From contig NC_020292.1 in the NCBI RefSeq assembly GCF_000340885.1, positions 1-64,000 of the forward strand: DNA of 64,000 nt. Direction: 5' to 3'. Numbering within the stretch: position 1 is the stretch's first letter; each line of letters opens with the position of its first letter. Shown here one piece after another: positions 44,001 through 54,262 of this stretch. The position numbers and the translations under genes were made by a program. The stretch is from Clostridium saccharoperbutylacetonicum N1-4(HMT). Lineage in GTDB: Bacteria > Bacillota > Clostridia > Clostridiales > Clostridiaceae. Under the pieces are notes generated by a model that worked only from the letters and a program-made list of their open reading frames with translations, made no database searches and was not told where the DNA came from.

Positions 44001-46586
44001 ACCTGCGTTAATGAAAAGGTACCAAAGGGATATGCTCAGGTTGTGCCAGGTACTTGGAATAAATTAGGTGAAGATCAAAAAATAAAAGTTCTTTTCGAAG
44101 GAATAAGAAAAAGTAAAAACGGGAAATATTTCTTAAGATCCAAAGAAGAGACTAAGGACATAGCTGATATGATCAAATTACTTGAAAATGATGATTATCA
44201 GGAACAAATAAACGGAAAATCCTTTGATATAAGTGAAGATAGTCATTATAAAGTAGACCAAAATAATAGTCCTATAAATAATGATGCTAATATTATGCAA
44301 GAATTATTAATAAAGCAAAGAAATAAAGTATATGACTATAATTATTGCTTAAACAAAGGAAAAAGCTCACATTTTGAGAGAAATGATGCTTCAAAATTGA
44401 ATAAAAATATGGATACTTTTATGAGCATATTTGAAAGTGAGCTTGAAGATAATTTTAAAAATGAGCCTCAAGATAATTTCAAAGATGAGCCTGAAGATAA
44501 TAAATTAAACATAAATTCTGATCACATAAAACAAAAGCTTAAAACTTCAGACGCTTATATAAATAATATAAATATTTTAAGTAATTTGAAGAATTCACCA
44601 GAAAATAGGTCAAGGGCTTTTAAGGAGCTTAAAGAAGATGCTTTTTCACTAGCTTTAAAACAAGGTAGAGCTGTAGCAATAAATGATGTACTTGTGGATT
44701 TAAAAAAGGTAATTGAAGATCCAAAGTCCAATGCTTTGATCAATGAAAAATTCTACGAAAAAGGAATTTTCCCTGAAGGCGAAAGAAATAAAGTGCCTTT
44801 ATATAAAAAAATGGACAGTATAAGTGAAAAAGCAATGGGTAAAGTTCAATTTGAAGATAAAGGGATATTTAACGAAGTATATTCAAGAAATTATGGAGAA
44901 AATGCTCCTAGTATAGCTGGTAAAAAGGTATTAAAGGGAGATAGAATATATTCTTTAAATATTGATGATGCAGGCCTCTTTAAAGTATTAGAAATTTATA
45001 GAAACAAAAAAGGAAATGCAGAATTAAAATTAAAAGACATTCAAGGAAATCATGTAAAAAGCTTTCAAGAAAAAAGCTTTGCTGATATATCAAGAATGGT
45101 AAGGAAGTATAAAATTGCATTGCCAGAGGAAACTGATGAAACAGTATTAAATAAAATAAAAGCCCAAATAAAAAATGAATATATTAATATTTTTTCTAAA
45201 TCCTTTGAGATTTTGGACAAGATTTTTAATAGAAGTCATTTAGAAGATAGTCCTATTCATATAAAGGCCTTTAGGGAAATAAGAAAAGAATATGATAAAG
45301 CTAAGGCAACAGATTATGTAAATACAATACAGGTGCTAAAAAATAAGAAGCTGATAACTGAAGGGGAAATAACACAGGTATCAGAAACAATTAATGAGAA
45401 GCTAAAATCAGGAACCTCTAAAGAAGAATATAAGGAGAATTTATATAATCTTTTAAAGAATAGCTCAAAGTTTAAAGAAAGAAGCATTGATACTATTCCA
45501 AAAGTAGAGAACTTTCTTAAGACTGTAATAACAAAGGAAAGCATTGAAAATGCAAGAATATTCGAGGCAGTAAAAAAAGAAAAACAGTATCCAAGAATAA
45601 ATATAAGGGAAGCCAAAAGAATTTTAAAGGAAGAAGCAAAAAGCATAATTAAAAAAGATGATAGTTTGCAGTTGCCAGGGAAAAAGGTTGTTAAGAGTTA
45701 TATTAATTACCTAAAGCAAGAAGATAAAAATAATGAAAAAATCTTAAATTCCATCTACAGAGAAAATGCATATAATCCTGAATTTTTAAACAAGGCTCTT
45801 AATATTAAGGATGCTTCAAAAGAAGATATTCAAAGCATTAACAAAGTGAAGATAGGTTATGGAAAATATGCAGGATTAGCAATTGGCGAATTAAGTAATG
45901 AATCCCTAAGTGAGATACTAGAGAAAGATTATTCTGATGAGTTAGATTACAAGGTAAACAAGGAGCTAATAAAGAAGACAAAGGATGTAATATATAATGC
46001 TAAACGCTTAAATAAAGACGGTATTATTAATAAAGAAGCTAAAAATTTAACAAAGAAAAAATTAAAAATTTTTCTAGGTGATACTTATATAAATGAAATG
46101 GAAAATACAATAAATGAAGCCATTAAAGGTTGGAAAAATAGTAGAAGATATAAGAAAGCTTCAAATTCTGTAAAAGCAGCCTTTGAAAATAAATCTAAGA
46201 ATACAAATAAAGTATTGGCCATAAATAAACCATTAACCCAAGGCAAAATGGTATCATCTAAAAATTTAAATGGAAAATTCGAACCTAATATAGTAGCAAA
46301 AACAAAGGAAAATATTAATAAAGTTAGTAATCCTATAAATATGGTTGATGCAAATTATGAAAATATTCCAAGAAGTAATACAAGATATTATGCAGAGCAG
46401 AAAATAGGAAATGCTATTAATATTTCAGCAAAATCACCATCGAATTCGACTAAAAGTGATATGTCACAGCTTATAAGTAAAGCTGTAGGTGGAAAGCACT
46501 TAAATATTAACACTAATTTTATGGATTCAAGAAGAAAAGTGACTCCAGCTGAAATTAACAGCATGATAGAAAATTCAATAAAGTAG
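41007..46586 (+). CDS. candidate tape measure protein
   Basis: 1859 aa, almost wholly alpha-helical, Lys/Glu/Asn-rich, with extended coiled-coil-like stretches and no catalytic motif. An acidic short repeat lies near 1148-1168 (EDNFKNEPQDNFKDEPEDN). The C-terminal 150 residues are basic and Asn/Ser-rich. Location between chaperone-like genes and the hub protein is the classic place of the tape measure, which sets tail length. At about 0.15 nm per residue it would give a tail near 280 nm. It lacks obvious hydrophobic segments, which most tape measures have, so the call is by position, size and helicity. Confidence 0.6.
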   Translation: MNINSLATIKNEKSISKIQYGKYLAESTFKDMFSLNEIINPLLSKESFYKVNEPLRLKQKENLYFSNAYDDLLSSNRDVVMEKGHIYKFKAYKITYNNLKDIQGQDKNEIIKNMYENKILLEIIDLYDYLKDDMLPNYGDYSSELGVKIYYIVLDNEEELEKFMNKIMTLRASKETLNKALATSRQNIKENALKEKEEWTSLIGSGYKSFKLYTDAYESFNKYKYENNYTEDLKTFLKNSKEDEIKKVIPELINTEGNLVNDRVGCFINLYEDIDKNKNYYKILKAAVESKSKEYLDDFNSKEAKEEAYENFNTKALYIAKDNLDEYILSSLKSRIIKKYSSYTDKETSMLTKNGIDVFENISKNDYIKYLKADDLKNKLLKDDDFDNIKEKLYYLNDNSSKEKLKTFLLEKFKFPEENVKLFIDNIINKEYYSAKNEEDISKTIKFIDDKGYIFITYTDYFNKLEDDLLKCTKYKQTAFEEIEEYMNMYSLIFNLEEIEELNNLEDLRKIFGEKDKLINLKEELENAYAIAAKINGMSKEEYRDMLKDMKDEANLIFKYYGHDLQEEEINYKSLEAIERAVEDINNKTGYKHESLKSIAKRYLNNMFKNENFIHKMEQASNINIALAAQDNASKYDEINANEKGSNENHERIYENRLKRAEIKDISIKDAVTYKEYILPYDMSETFSDTVIEEGKEKRVNAYKINIEKLQLENPLYKDLFSKDMKGTYIYKNLSHNYEPKEYAHKSKIKSEISEIIIPAFKAEALVGDLKDNLINLKKTSADLINVLYELDKCSYESIAPVKENRYKSVLKVKAQKKLKDYYKALIYEMNDSNGYFKKSLKVEIENSASLKLSTEAPIAENKAKKSLEGGKLNEDEIKSLNISETADHKEDIKDNKAIYNVNPKDIFGEDYKLAYESIGKQLVTDNIDKSPEFYNYMKENFTKDIENISEIKKKRGPLLKEKTLLESIGKGYLKKFGINSIVLSHLEKTSPLVHFVKTCVNEKVPKGYAQVVPGTWNKLGEDQKIKVLFEGIRKSKNGKYFLRSKEETKDIADMIKLLENDDYQEQINGKSFDISEDSHYKVDQNNSPINNDANIMQELLIKQRNKVYDYNYCLNKGKSSHFERNDASKLNKNMDTFMSIFESELEDNFKNEPQDNFKDEPEDNKLNINSDHIKQKLKTSDAYINNINILSNLKNSPENRSRAFKELKEDAFSLALKQGRAVAINDVLVDLKKVIEDPKSNALINEKFYEKGIFPEGERNKVPLYKKMDSISEKAMGKVQFEDKGIFNEVYSRNYGENAPSIAGKKVLKGDRIYSLNIDDAGLFKVLEIYRNKKGNAELKLKDIQGNHVKSFQEKSFADISRMVRKYKIALPEETDETVLNKIKAQIKNEYINIFSKSFEILDKIFNRSHLEDSPIHIKAFREIRKEYDKAKATDYVNTIQVLKNKKLITEGEITQVSETINEKLKSGTSKEEYKENLYNLLKNSSKFKERSIDTIPKVENFLKTVITKESIENARIFEAVKKEKQYPRINIREAKRILKEEAKSIIKKDDSLQLPGKKVVKSYINYLKQEDKNNEKILNSIYRENAYNPEFLNKALNIKDASKEDIQSINKVKIGYGKYAGLAIGELSNESLSEILEKDYSDELDYKVNKELIKKTKDVIYNAKRLNKDGIINKEAKNLTKKKLKIFLGDTYINEMENTINEAIKGWKNSRRYKKASNSVKAAFENKSKNTNKVLAINKPLTQGKMVSSKNLNGKFEPNIVAKTKENINKVSNPINMVDANYENIPRSNTRYYAEQKIGNAINISAKSPSNSTKSDMSQLISKAVGGKHLNINTNFMDSRRKVTPAEINSMIENSIK

Positions 46587-46596
46587 GAGGTATAAA

Positions 46597-49500
46597 ATGG
46601 ATACAAGTGCAGCAAAAGAGCAAACCACTGCAAGCACAAGTGCAAGTACTGCCGATACAAATGCTACAGGTGAACCCAAAACTACTGAAAAAGCACAAAA
46701 AGATGATTATAGTCCACAAGATATTCATGTAAATATGGCTAAGGTTACTAATGTAAGTAAACATAAAACCATGTCTTATTTTGGAGCTAATGCCCAGGAA
46801 ACAACCAGAAGTGATATGAATGCTTTAAAATCCAGATTTGATAAATATGCAGAGGAAAGACATTTTGAAGCTGCTCCTCCAGGATATTACGATTATATAA
46901 TATATCCTCATAGACAAGATGCATATAATATGGCAGATCCAACAAAAATACTTTCTTCAAGTTCAGAAAGTAATAGCAGTGGTGATAGTGGTTTAGTAAC
47001 AGGAGATATAAATAGAATCCTTAGAATAGGGGACTTTTTTGCAGTAATTCCACCAGAGTTTATTACTGTAACTACTAGATCTACTGATAAATCAATTCAG
47101 CCTTTAAGACAAACAGGAAGTATAAAAATAGAAAATGGTTATTCAAAAAAAGATATTCAAATAAGCATGATTTTAAATGGCATGAATCAGATAAATGGTT
47201 ATAAAGTAGAAGGCCCAATGAATTATAGCTATTATGTAGATGGTCTTAGAAATTTAATAGCTCAAATGAAATTTACTCCTTTTATGCCTATAGAAAATAC
47301 TGTTGTAAATATCACTCATGGTGTAAACAATGTTGCAATAAGAAATATATATGTTGAAACTATAGCTGGATTCCCAGAAGCTCTTCAGGTTGTATTAACC
47401 TTAGATGAATTTAATGTAACTCCATACTTGAGAATTCCTAATGCCTTCTTCGATAATGCAATAGATTGGGATTTATTTAGATGGTATACTCAAAAGCCAT
47501 TAACGGAGTCTAGTGAAGTAGATGAGGATTTCCCAGAAAAGCTTCATGCAATAACTACTTCAGCTTTAACTAATGATTTTAAATTTAGTATTTTAACAAA
47601 AGAAAGTGCAAAAGATTCTGATATACAAAATAAGATATATGATGAATCCAGTTATACAGAATTTATAAGCAGTGATGATGATATTACGTTAGTTAAAATG
47701 AGCTTTTCTATGGGGAATATTATGCCAAGCATACAGCTTGAGTATCATGAAGCACCAACAATGCAGTTTTTAGGTGCTACAGATACTGAGTATGGCTTTA
47801 TTTTTCAAACTTCAAATTCATATCTTGCAGGGAAGTTTAATGAATTAAACAGACAAAATAAGCAGTTAATAAGAACTAACAAAGATGCTAATGGATTAGG
47901 ATTTTTGAGAATAGAAAACGAACTAGTGCAGTTAACAGGAATTAATTGTGTTGTTATAAGTGATATAAAAGTAGAAACTGTTCCAAATTTCCCAGGCCTT
48001 TATACAATTACAGTAATGTGTACAAGCTATGGCTCGACTCAATCTAAGGGAGAGAAATTAATAGCAATGAGACCCTTTGAAGGTAATAGGGAGGGCACTC
48101 GAGGAGATTTAATTTCAATGCAGCCTGGTGGCTTCTTAAACAAGGCATCTCAGGATACAACTATAATGTCTAGATTTCAAGAATTAGAATTATATCCAGA
48201 TATGCATCTTCCAAAATATGAAGAAGCTGATGATGCCATTGCTAAAATAAGGTCATTTAGAGAAAGAAATAATTTACTTGAAATGCCTATGTATACAAAA
48301 TATCCGAGGCATAAGTGTATAATGCCTGATAGCATAGTTGAAAAAGAGTATGACGGTTATTTAGATCCAGATTTTTATGTAATGTCTCTTATTGCATATT
48401 CTGATATCACAATAAACAACACAGATAAATTGAAGGCTAACGATATTTCAAGCACTGTTTCCTCAGGTTCTACAGATCCAATCTCAGCTCTTATGTCTAA
48501 GGTAAGTGATCCAAGTGATTTGTTTATAACTCCAACCATAACCCCAGATGCAGCTACAGAGCCAGATTATGCTTATGGATATGAAACACTTAAATTAAAT
48601 AATCATCATGGATTTTTAGCACAGTGGGAAAACAAAGGTGAGGAAAATCTTAAAAACTCACAAAAATCTAGTGTAGCCATGAGTACTGGAACTTCAATAG
48701 AAGGTGCTGGTGTACAAATGCCACAACATATAAATAAAAAAACAGGTAACGTCTTTGTAGATTTAATATGTGATAGAGTGGATGCAAAATGTGGATATGA
48801 TCAACATCATAGGCAAGGAGAAATTGTAAATGGTAGGCAATACTTTGATTGTTCATCTTTAGTATCATATGGACTTATAGCGCTTGGAGTTCTCCATTCA
48901 TATTTAGATACCAATGGATTAGAAAATGTAGGAGAAAAGATATCTACAGAATCAGTAATAGACATAAGCAATTTACAATTGGGAGATATACTAGTTCACC
49001 ATGGTTCAGAAGATGCTGGACATGCAGCTTTATATATTGGTAATGGGCAGACAGCAGAAGCAAGTAGTAGTAAAACAGGATGCAGATATGGAGTTGCAGT
49101 AAGAAGCGATAGACCGTTCAATAGAGTTATGAGAATACCTAACTTAAATGAATTAAATCAGGCATTTTTATCAAACCATCCTGGTTTTTATGTAGGTTCA
49201 GGAGATTCAAGTTCAAGTAGCAGTTCAACTGAAAGTGATAATACAAGTGATTCTACAGTAGATATTACTACAGCACCTACAAGTGGAACTGGAGGTGGCG
49301 ATGCTGTAGTAGGTAAATTAGGTTCAAATTATGAAGTTCAGATGAATAATTGGGATGATAAAATATTAGCGCATTCACTTAAATATAATATAGACCCCAA
49401 TTTTGTTAAAGCTGTAATGTTTATGGAATCAAGAGGAAATGTCACTGAAGGTATAGGTACTAATTGTGTAGGTCTTATGCAAATAAATCGTTCAGCCCAT

Positions 49501-52242
49501 AATTTATCAGAGGAATCATTATTAGATGCAGATTTTAATTTAGATTATGGTATAAAAATGCTTGCAGATTTCGGACAAAAATATAGTTACGATATGACTA
49601 AAATGTTAATAGCTTATAATCCAGGTGAAGGATTTATTAAGGTCAGTCCTGAAAACATAAACTTGAATGGTGGAAGTACACAACATATGGATTATTATAT
49701 AAATAAAATAGCAAGAGTTTATGGGGAATGTTTGGCTGGAGGTGGTAAATCTGGAAGTACAAATACACCTAAAATTGGAGGCAGTACAGTAACCCCATAT
49801 TCAGCAACTGGTGCTAGTGGAAAGTCCGTAGCAATAGATACCACCAATCCATATGGTTATAAGCTTGCAATGTACAAGAATCCACATGCAGGGACTAAGC
49901 ATGGAGATAAATTAAGTTCCATAGATACAAATAAATATGGTACGGATTTTGTTGAAAAAATACTTGATCGTGGTACTGGAGAATTTAATTATGGTAAGAT
50001 TGGTGAAAGTACGAAAGAAGCAAATGATAAAGATCATGTAATTGAGCATATGTACAATGATTCTATTCAGTACAATTTAAATGGATTACTTGCGAGAGCC
50101 TTTCCAAGTTATTTATTAGTATTTTTAGATGAGCAGTCTGACTGGGTGGATGGACAAAAGCTATGGACAAATTATTATATATCAAGAGCAGCAACAGATA
50201 TTAATATACATGAAAGTGATGATAATCCTATAGCTGTAGCTCAGGTTTCCTTAACAAATTTCAACGGAAATCTGACAAGTTCAGATGTTGGGGAAAGCAT
50301 TAGTAGTGCAGGCTTTGACGATGGAGATTGGATTAGAAAATTCATGTTTGATGCAACAGGGACTATTTTTGATGAAAAAATAACTGATAAAATGATAGCT
50401 TTAAAAAATAATTTATATGACCAAATAAATTTAGGGGAAGGTACGCGAGTTCATATAAGACTTGGTTATGGTTCAAATCCATCCAGATATCCAGTTTGTT
50501 TTAATGGAACAATATCAGAAATTGATGCAGATGAAGTAATTACTTTTGTCGCAGAATCAGATGGTTGTGAATTAATGAATGAACCTTTAACAGATAAAAC
50601 GGAAGCTACCAATAAGGATTTAAAGCTTGGAGTTGAAGTAAGTAATATAATGGCTACTTTATTAGTAGCAAGGCAAAGTGATTTTGAATTTACTTTTAAG
50701 CCAGAGTTCTTTAAGTATAAATCTAAATATGGAATAGAGAATTTTGGACTTCATATACATGATGGAGATGAATTTAGTTTAAGTAGTGCTCTTATTTCAC
50801 TAGGAGAACTTATAGCCTTTCCAGCAGCTACATTAACTAATATTGTTGATGAAAATATGTATTACAGGCAATATGACATAGTTAAAAATATATATAAGGG
50901 AACATATGAAGGGATTCCATTTTGTAAAGATCCATATAACCCAGCAGATGGTGAATTTAATTTTAGATTTTTTTGTAGTGGAAAAACTCCTTGGGACGTT
51001 ATGAAAATGTGTGAAAAGGCAGTTCCAGAATTTGTGGCTTATCCAAGGTATTTTGGCTTTGAAACAAGAATGTTTTATGGTCTTCCTATATGGCTTTGTA
51101 AATATGATTATGCGGCTAATTCTGATGGAATTTATGAAAGAGCTAAATCTTTTGCACAGGTTCATGAAATAACTACGTTAGATAGCATTGCAAATAATAG
51201 TATTAAGTTAAATAGTAAAAATCATAATACTAATTATATCGGGATATATTCCTTAGGTGGAGATTTAAGTTCTACACCGGCTATAATGAGTGACAGAAAT
51301 ATAGATTGGTCAAAGCAAAGCACAAAAGTTGTTGATACAACATCTGTTCAAGATTTTTCATGGGTACCAGGAATAATAACTAAGCTTCTTTCATGGACAG
51401 GTATGTATGATAATGGAAAGCAATTAGCCATAAATACCTGTGTAAGCGAACTTATGAACTCTTGGAAAAATACTTATGATGGAAATATTGTTGTCTTAGG
51501 ACAACCACAGATAAGGGCTTACGATTATATATATATGAATGATGAATACACCAATATGAGTGGCTTGTTCACTGTTAGAAGTGTAACTCACAGTTTAAGT
51601 ATAGATTCAGGTTTTGTAACTACAATGACACCAGGTTTAATTGCAAATAACACATTAAAAAAGAGTGGAATCAGCAATGTTGTAAGTTCAGTACAAGCCT
51701 TTTCAAAGTTTAAAATTAATATTACTGCATTAATAAATTCATCCATATTAGCTTTCTATAAGGGTGGAGAAGGAAGTAAATATACAAAGTTAGCAAATAT
51801 GTTTTTAAATAAGAAAAACTTTGTAAATGGCTTAGGAAAGACTATGTTTAATTATGTAAAATCAACTAAAATGCTTACAAATGCAACTGAATTTTTAGAA
51901 GAAGTTAATACTGTTAAAAAGGCAGTAACTGTTTTTAAAGATGTAAAGGAAGTTGCTACAGTGGTTTCTTCTTCGGCTGAAATTGCAGCAGGTACTATAT
52001 TCCCACCTTCTATAATTATAATGATTGCATTAGATATTATTATTAATATTGGTTTTACATGGCTTTATGATATGTTTGCTTATAGAAACTGCATTAATTT
52101 AGTACCACTATATGTATTGAAATCTGATGGAAAAACTTATCCATTCTGTGCATCAGTTGCAGGACAAAAGACATTGCTTCCAGGAAGTCCAGTGAGTGAT
52201 AGTGGTGATGATTTACAAGGAAAAGAGGCAGGGGGGAAATAG
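46597..52242 (+). CDS. tail hub protein with NlpC/P60 peptidase and lytic transglycosylase domains
   Basis: 1881 aa, ATG behind AGGAGG. A Thr/Ser/Ala-rich N-terminus is followed by beta-rich baseplate-type domains (about 130-540). Residues 715-850 are NlpC/P60-like with FDCSSLV (Cys752) and GHAALYIG (His809), the expected Cys-His pair. Residues 905-1030 are a soluble lytic transglycosylase domain with catalytic Glu944 in FMESRGN and GLMQINRSAHN. The later part (about 1150-1650) resembles phage hub/late-control proteins (EGTRVHIRLGYGSN, FNGTISEIDADEVITFVAES). A hydrophobic helix lies near 1803-1825. It would cut both peptide and glycan links of the wall during penetration. Confidence 0.8.
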   Translation: MDTSAAKEQTTASTSASTADTNATGEPKTTEKAQKDDYSPQDIHVNMAKVTNVSKHKTMSYFGANAQETTRSDMNALKSRFDKYAEERHFEAAPPGYYDYIIYPHRQDAYNMADPTKILSSSSESNSSGDSGLVTGDINRILRIGDFFAVIPPEFITVTTRSTDKSIQPLRQTGSIKIENGYSKKDIQISMILNGMNQINGYKVEGPMNYSYYVDGLRNLIAQMKFTPFMPIENTVVNITHGVNNVAIRNIYVETIAGFPEALQVVLTLDEFNVTPYLRIPNAFFDNAIDWDLFRWYTQKPLTESSEVDEDFPEKLHAITTSALTNDFKFSILTKESAKDSDIQNKIYDESSYTEFISSDDDITLVKMSFSMGNIMPSIQLEYHEAPTMQFLGATDTEYGFIFQTSNSYLAGKFNELNRQNKQLIRTNKDANGLGFLRIENELVQLTGINCVVISDIKVETVPNFPGLYTITVMCTSYGSTQSKGEKLIAMRPFEGNREGTRGDLISMQPGGFLNKASQDTTIMSRFQELELYPDMHLPKYEEADDAIAKIRSFRERNNLLEMPMYTKYPRHKCIMPDSIVEKEYDGYLDPDFYVMSLIAYSDITINNTDKLKANDISSTVSSGSTDPISALMSKVSDPSDLFITPTITPDAATEPDYAYGYETLKLNNHHGFLAQWENKGEENLKNSQKSSVAMSTGTSIEGAGVQMPQHINKKTGNVFVDLICDRVDAKCGYDQHHRQGEIVNGRQYFDCSSLVSYGLIALGVLHSYLDTNGLENVGEKISTESVIDISNLQLGDILVHHGSEDAGHAALYIGNGQTAEASSSKTGCRYGVAVRSDRPFNRVMRIPNLNELNQAFLSNHPGFYVGSGDSSSSSSSTESDNTSDSTVDITTAPTSGTGGGDAVVGKLGSNYEVQMNNWDDKILAHSLKYNIDPNFVKAVMFMESRGNVTEGIGTNCVGLMQINRSAHNLSEESLLDADFNLDYGIKMLADFGQKYSYDMTKMLIAYNPGEGFIKVSPENINLNGGSTQHMDYYINKIARVYGECLAGGGKSGSTNTPKIGGSTVTPYSATGASGKSVAIDTTNPYGYKLAMYKNPHAGTKHGDKLSSIDTNKYGTDFVEKILDRGTGEFNYGKIGESTKEANDKDHVIEHMYNDSIQYNLNGLLARAFPSYLLVFLDEQSDWVDGQKLWTNYYISRAATDINIHESDDNPIAVAQVSLTNFNGNLTSSDVGESISSAGFDDGDWIRKFMFDATGTIFDEKITDKMIALKNNLYDQINLGEGTRVHIRLGYGSNPSRYPVCFNGTISEIDADEVITFVAESDGCELMNEPLTDKTEATNKDLKLGVEVSNIMATLLVARQSDFEFTFKPEFFKYKSKYGIENFGLHIHDGDEFSLSSALISLGELIAFPAATLTNIVDENMYYRQYDIVKNIYKGTYEGIPFCKDPYNPADGEFNFRFFCSGKTPWDVMKMCEKAVPEFVAYPRYFGFETRMFYGLPIWLCKYDYAANSDGIYERAKSFAQVHEITTLDSIANNSIKLNSKNHNTNYIGIYSLGGDLSSTPAIMSDRNIDWSKQSTKVVDTTSVQDFSWVPGIITKLLSWTGMYDNGKQLAINTCVSELMNSWKNTYDGNIVVLGQPQIRAYDYIYMNDEYTNMSGLFTVRSVTHSLSIDSGFVTTMTPGLIANNTLKKSGISNVVSSVQAFSKFKINITALINSSILAFYKGGEGSKYTKLANMFLNKKNFVNGLGKTMFNYVKSTKMLTNATEFLEEVNTVKKAVTVFKDVKEVATVVSSSAEIAAGTIFPPSIIIMIALDIIINIGFTWLYDMFAYRNCINLVPLYVLKSDGKTYPFCASVAGQKTLLPGSPVSDSGDDLQGKEAGGK

Positions 52243-52244
52243 TT

Positions 52245-53009
52245 TTGAGTATAATTAACAAAATATCAGAAACCGTTCAAAATACCACTAGATCTAACAT
52301 TAATTTAGTTAAAGGAACAGTATTAAATTATGATAGCACAAATAATTTAGCAGATGTTTATATTGATAGCTTATCAAGTGGAGGAAATACTACTCTAACA
52401 GATGTTCCTATACAAATTTCCTCAAAAGGCGTTCATTCAAGTGGACTTGGTATAAATGATATTGTATATATACAATTTGCAAACAGTTCCCTTTTTCAAC
52501 CTAAGATAGTTGGTATTGCAGATGAAGTATATGCTTATAATACAAGAATAAAAGAAAGGCACTTAAGAAAAGGTGAGCTTACAGTAAATCAAGATACTTT
52601 ATATGGTGAAATAACCTCACCATCTTGTAAAACATGGATAGATAAGGATAATAAAAGTTTAATAAAAACAGGTGAATACTCAAATTCTAATCCTATAAGT
52701 GATGCAGATAAGCTCATGTATTCAAAAGGAAATTTTAATGGTCAGGATATTGGAATATATAATCCTGTGTCGTCGAGTGTGATTAAAATTACTGATACGG
52801 GCATTATAAATATATTTGTAGAAACAAACACAGGTATTAAAATAGATCCTACTAATAAAACAATCGAGATATTAGGAAATAATGTATGTACTAAAACAGA
52901 AAATTGGTCGGTAATTACTAATAGTATAGATATTAAAGCAAGGGATAAAATAACCATAACAGCGAGGGAATTAGAGCTCAATGTTGATAATATAACAGGG
53001 GTGAAATAA
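52245..53009 (+). CDS. baseplate assembly/spike protein, gpV-like
   Basis: 254 aa, TTG start eight bases after a run of G. An OB-fold-like first part (NLVKGTVLNYDSTNNLADVY; GLGINDIVYIQFANSS; KIVGIADEVYA) is followed by beta repeats at the end (IDPTNKTIEILGNNV ... SIDIKARDKITITAREL), as in the trimeric needle of gpV and gp5-type spikes. Position directly after the hub and before gp25-like agrees. It would form the membrane-piercing tip. Confidence 0.7.
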   Translation: MSIINKISETVQNTTRSNINLVKGTVLNYDSTNNLADVYIDSLSSGGNTTLTDVPIQISSKGVHSSGLGINDIVYIQFANSSLFQPKIVGIADEVYAYNTRIKERHLRKGELTVNQDTLYGEITSPSCKTWIDKDNKSLIKTGEYSNSNPISDADKLMYSKGNFNGQDIGIYNPVSSSVIKITDTGIINIFVETNTGIKIDPTNKTIEILGNNVCTKTENWSVITNSIDIKARDKITITARELELNVDNITGVK

Positions 53010-53426
53010 GTGATAGTAAGGGATTTTGCAATAAGTGATAACGGGGAGCTTAAATTTGATATAAGCCAAAAAGATGCTGCTAGAGCCATAGAAGATGGTC
53101 TAATTAGACAAATTGCATTATGCAGGATTAAATCTGTAGTTAATGACTGGTTTAACACTAATATTGGGGCAAATCTTGAAGAGTTTATAGGTGAAGCCTG
53201 TAATGAAACTACAGCTAAAAAGATAATAAGTGCAATAGAAAATTCAGTTTCCTATGATGGTTTTTTATCTAAAAAGGAAATATACTGCATATCACAACTG
53301 GGAAAAAACAGCATTGGAATATTAGTTTTTATAAACAGCCAGTATGGAAATTCAACTTCTTTAATAAATGTACGAATTGATGTAGTTGGAGGTGTAAAGA
53401 TAAATTATGGAACTTATAAACAATAA
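53010..53426 (+). CDS. baseplate wedge protein, gp25/gpW-like
   Basis: 138 aa, GTG start behind GGGGTG, directly after the previous stop. Pattern RAIEDGLIRQIALCRIKSVV and NIGANLEEFIGEACN is typical of gp25-like lysozyme-fold wedge proteins that nucleate sheath polymerisation. Overlaps the next gene by 20 bp. Confidence 0.8.
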   Translation: MIVRDFAISDNGELKFDISQKDAARAIEDGLIRQIALCRIKSVVNDWFNTNIGANLEEFIGEACNETTAKKIISAIENSVSYDGFLSKKEIYCISQLGKNSIGILVFINSQYGNSTSLINVRIDVVGGVKINYGTYKQ

Positions 53427-54249
53427 GAGTTTTAATGAAATATGTGAGCAGCTGAATGAGCAGTTTAGTCAGAACGGATTTACAACTACTCCTGGAGGAA
53501 CTGCAAAGTTGTTTGCAGATATAATAGCAAAGAATCTAGCAGAGTTTTATGACACTTTAGAGTTAAATCATGTACAAGCCTTTGTAACTACTGCAACAGG
53601 AGAATTTTTAGACGCTATTGGAAAGTTATTAGCCTGCAAAAGAGCAATTAATGAAGTAGATGTAGATTATAGGAATAGGATAACTAATCAATGCTTAAGT
53701 CTTTCAAAAGCTAATGAAACATCTATAAGGCTTGCAGCTTTAGGAATTAAATATGTAGATGATATTGTTATGAAGAAATATTCTAATGGTCCAGGAAGTT
53801 TTACGGTTATGCCAATAATAAGTTCATTTGCTAAAGCTGAAGATGATACCTTAAACAAAGTACAAAAAGCAATATTAGATGTATGCTCCTATGGAGAAAA
53901 GGTGATTATTAAACTGCCAACATTGAAATATGTTAAGCTATCAATATCTCTAACTTATTCAAATAATCTTACAGATACAGAAAAGCAATCCTTAGCTGTT
54001 GCTGTAAGGACAAATATTATAGATTATATTAATTCCATTTCTATTGGAGATGTTCTTATTATAAATGAACTTACTAAAGTAATTATGCAAACTACTTTAA
54101 ATAATACAAAAGATAATAACGAAATAGTTAATTATGCATGTAATTTATTGAAGGTAAATGATGAAGTATGCTTGTTTATTAATCAAGGCTTAAGATGGGA
54201 TGAAAAATTTCAGGTATCAACAGATACAGACGCAATTACAGTAGCATAA
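53407..54249 (+). CDS. baseplate J-like protein
   Basis: 280 aa. GGAGGTG about 12 bases before ATG 53407, inside the preceding gene. Motifs ATGEFLDAIGKLLACKR, DVDYRNRITNQ and a C-terminal segment NIIDYINSISIGDVLIINEL match the gpJ/gp6 family that forms the baseplate ring around the spike. Order V, W, J is the usual one. Confidence 0.8.
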   Translation: MELINNKSFNEICEQLNEQFSQNGFTTTPGGTAKLFADIIAKNLAEFYDTLELNHVQAFVTTATGEFLDAIGKLLACKRAINEVDVDYRNRITNQCLSLSKANETSIRLAALGIKYVDDIVMKKYSNGPGSFTVMPIISSFAKAEDDTLNKVQKAILDVCSYGEKVIIKLPTLKYVKLSISLTYSNNLTDTEKQSLAVAVRTNIIDYINSISIGDVLIINELTKVIMQTTLNNTKDNNEIVNYACNLLKVNDEVCLFINQGLRWDEKFQVSTDTDAITVA

Positions 54250-54262
54250 AGGAGAGAATACG

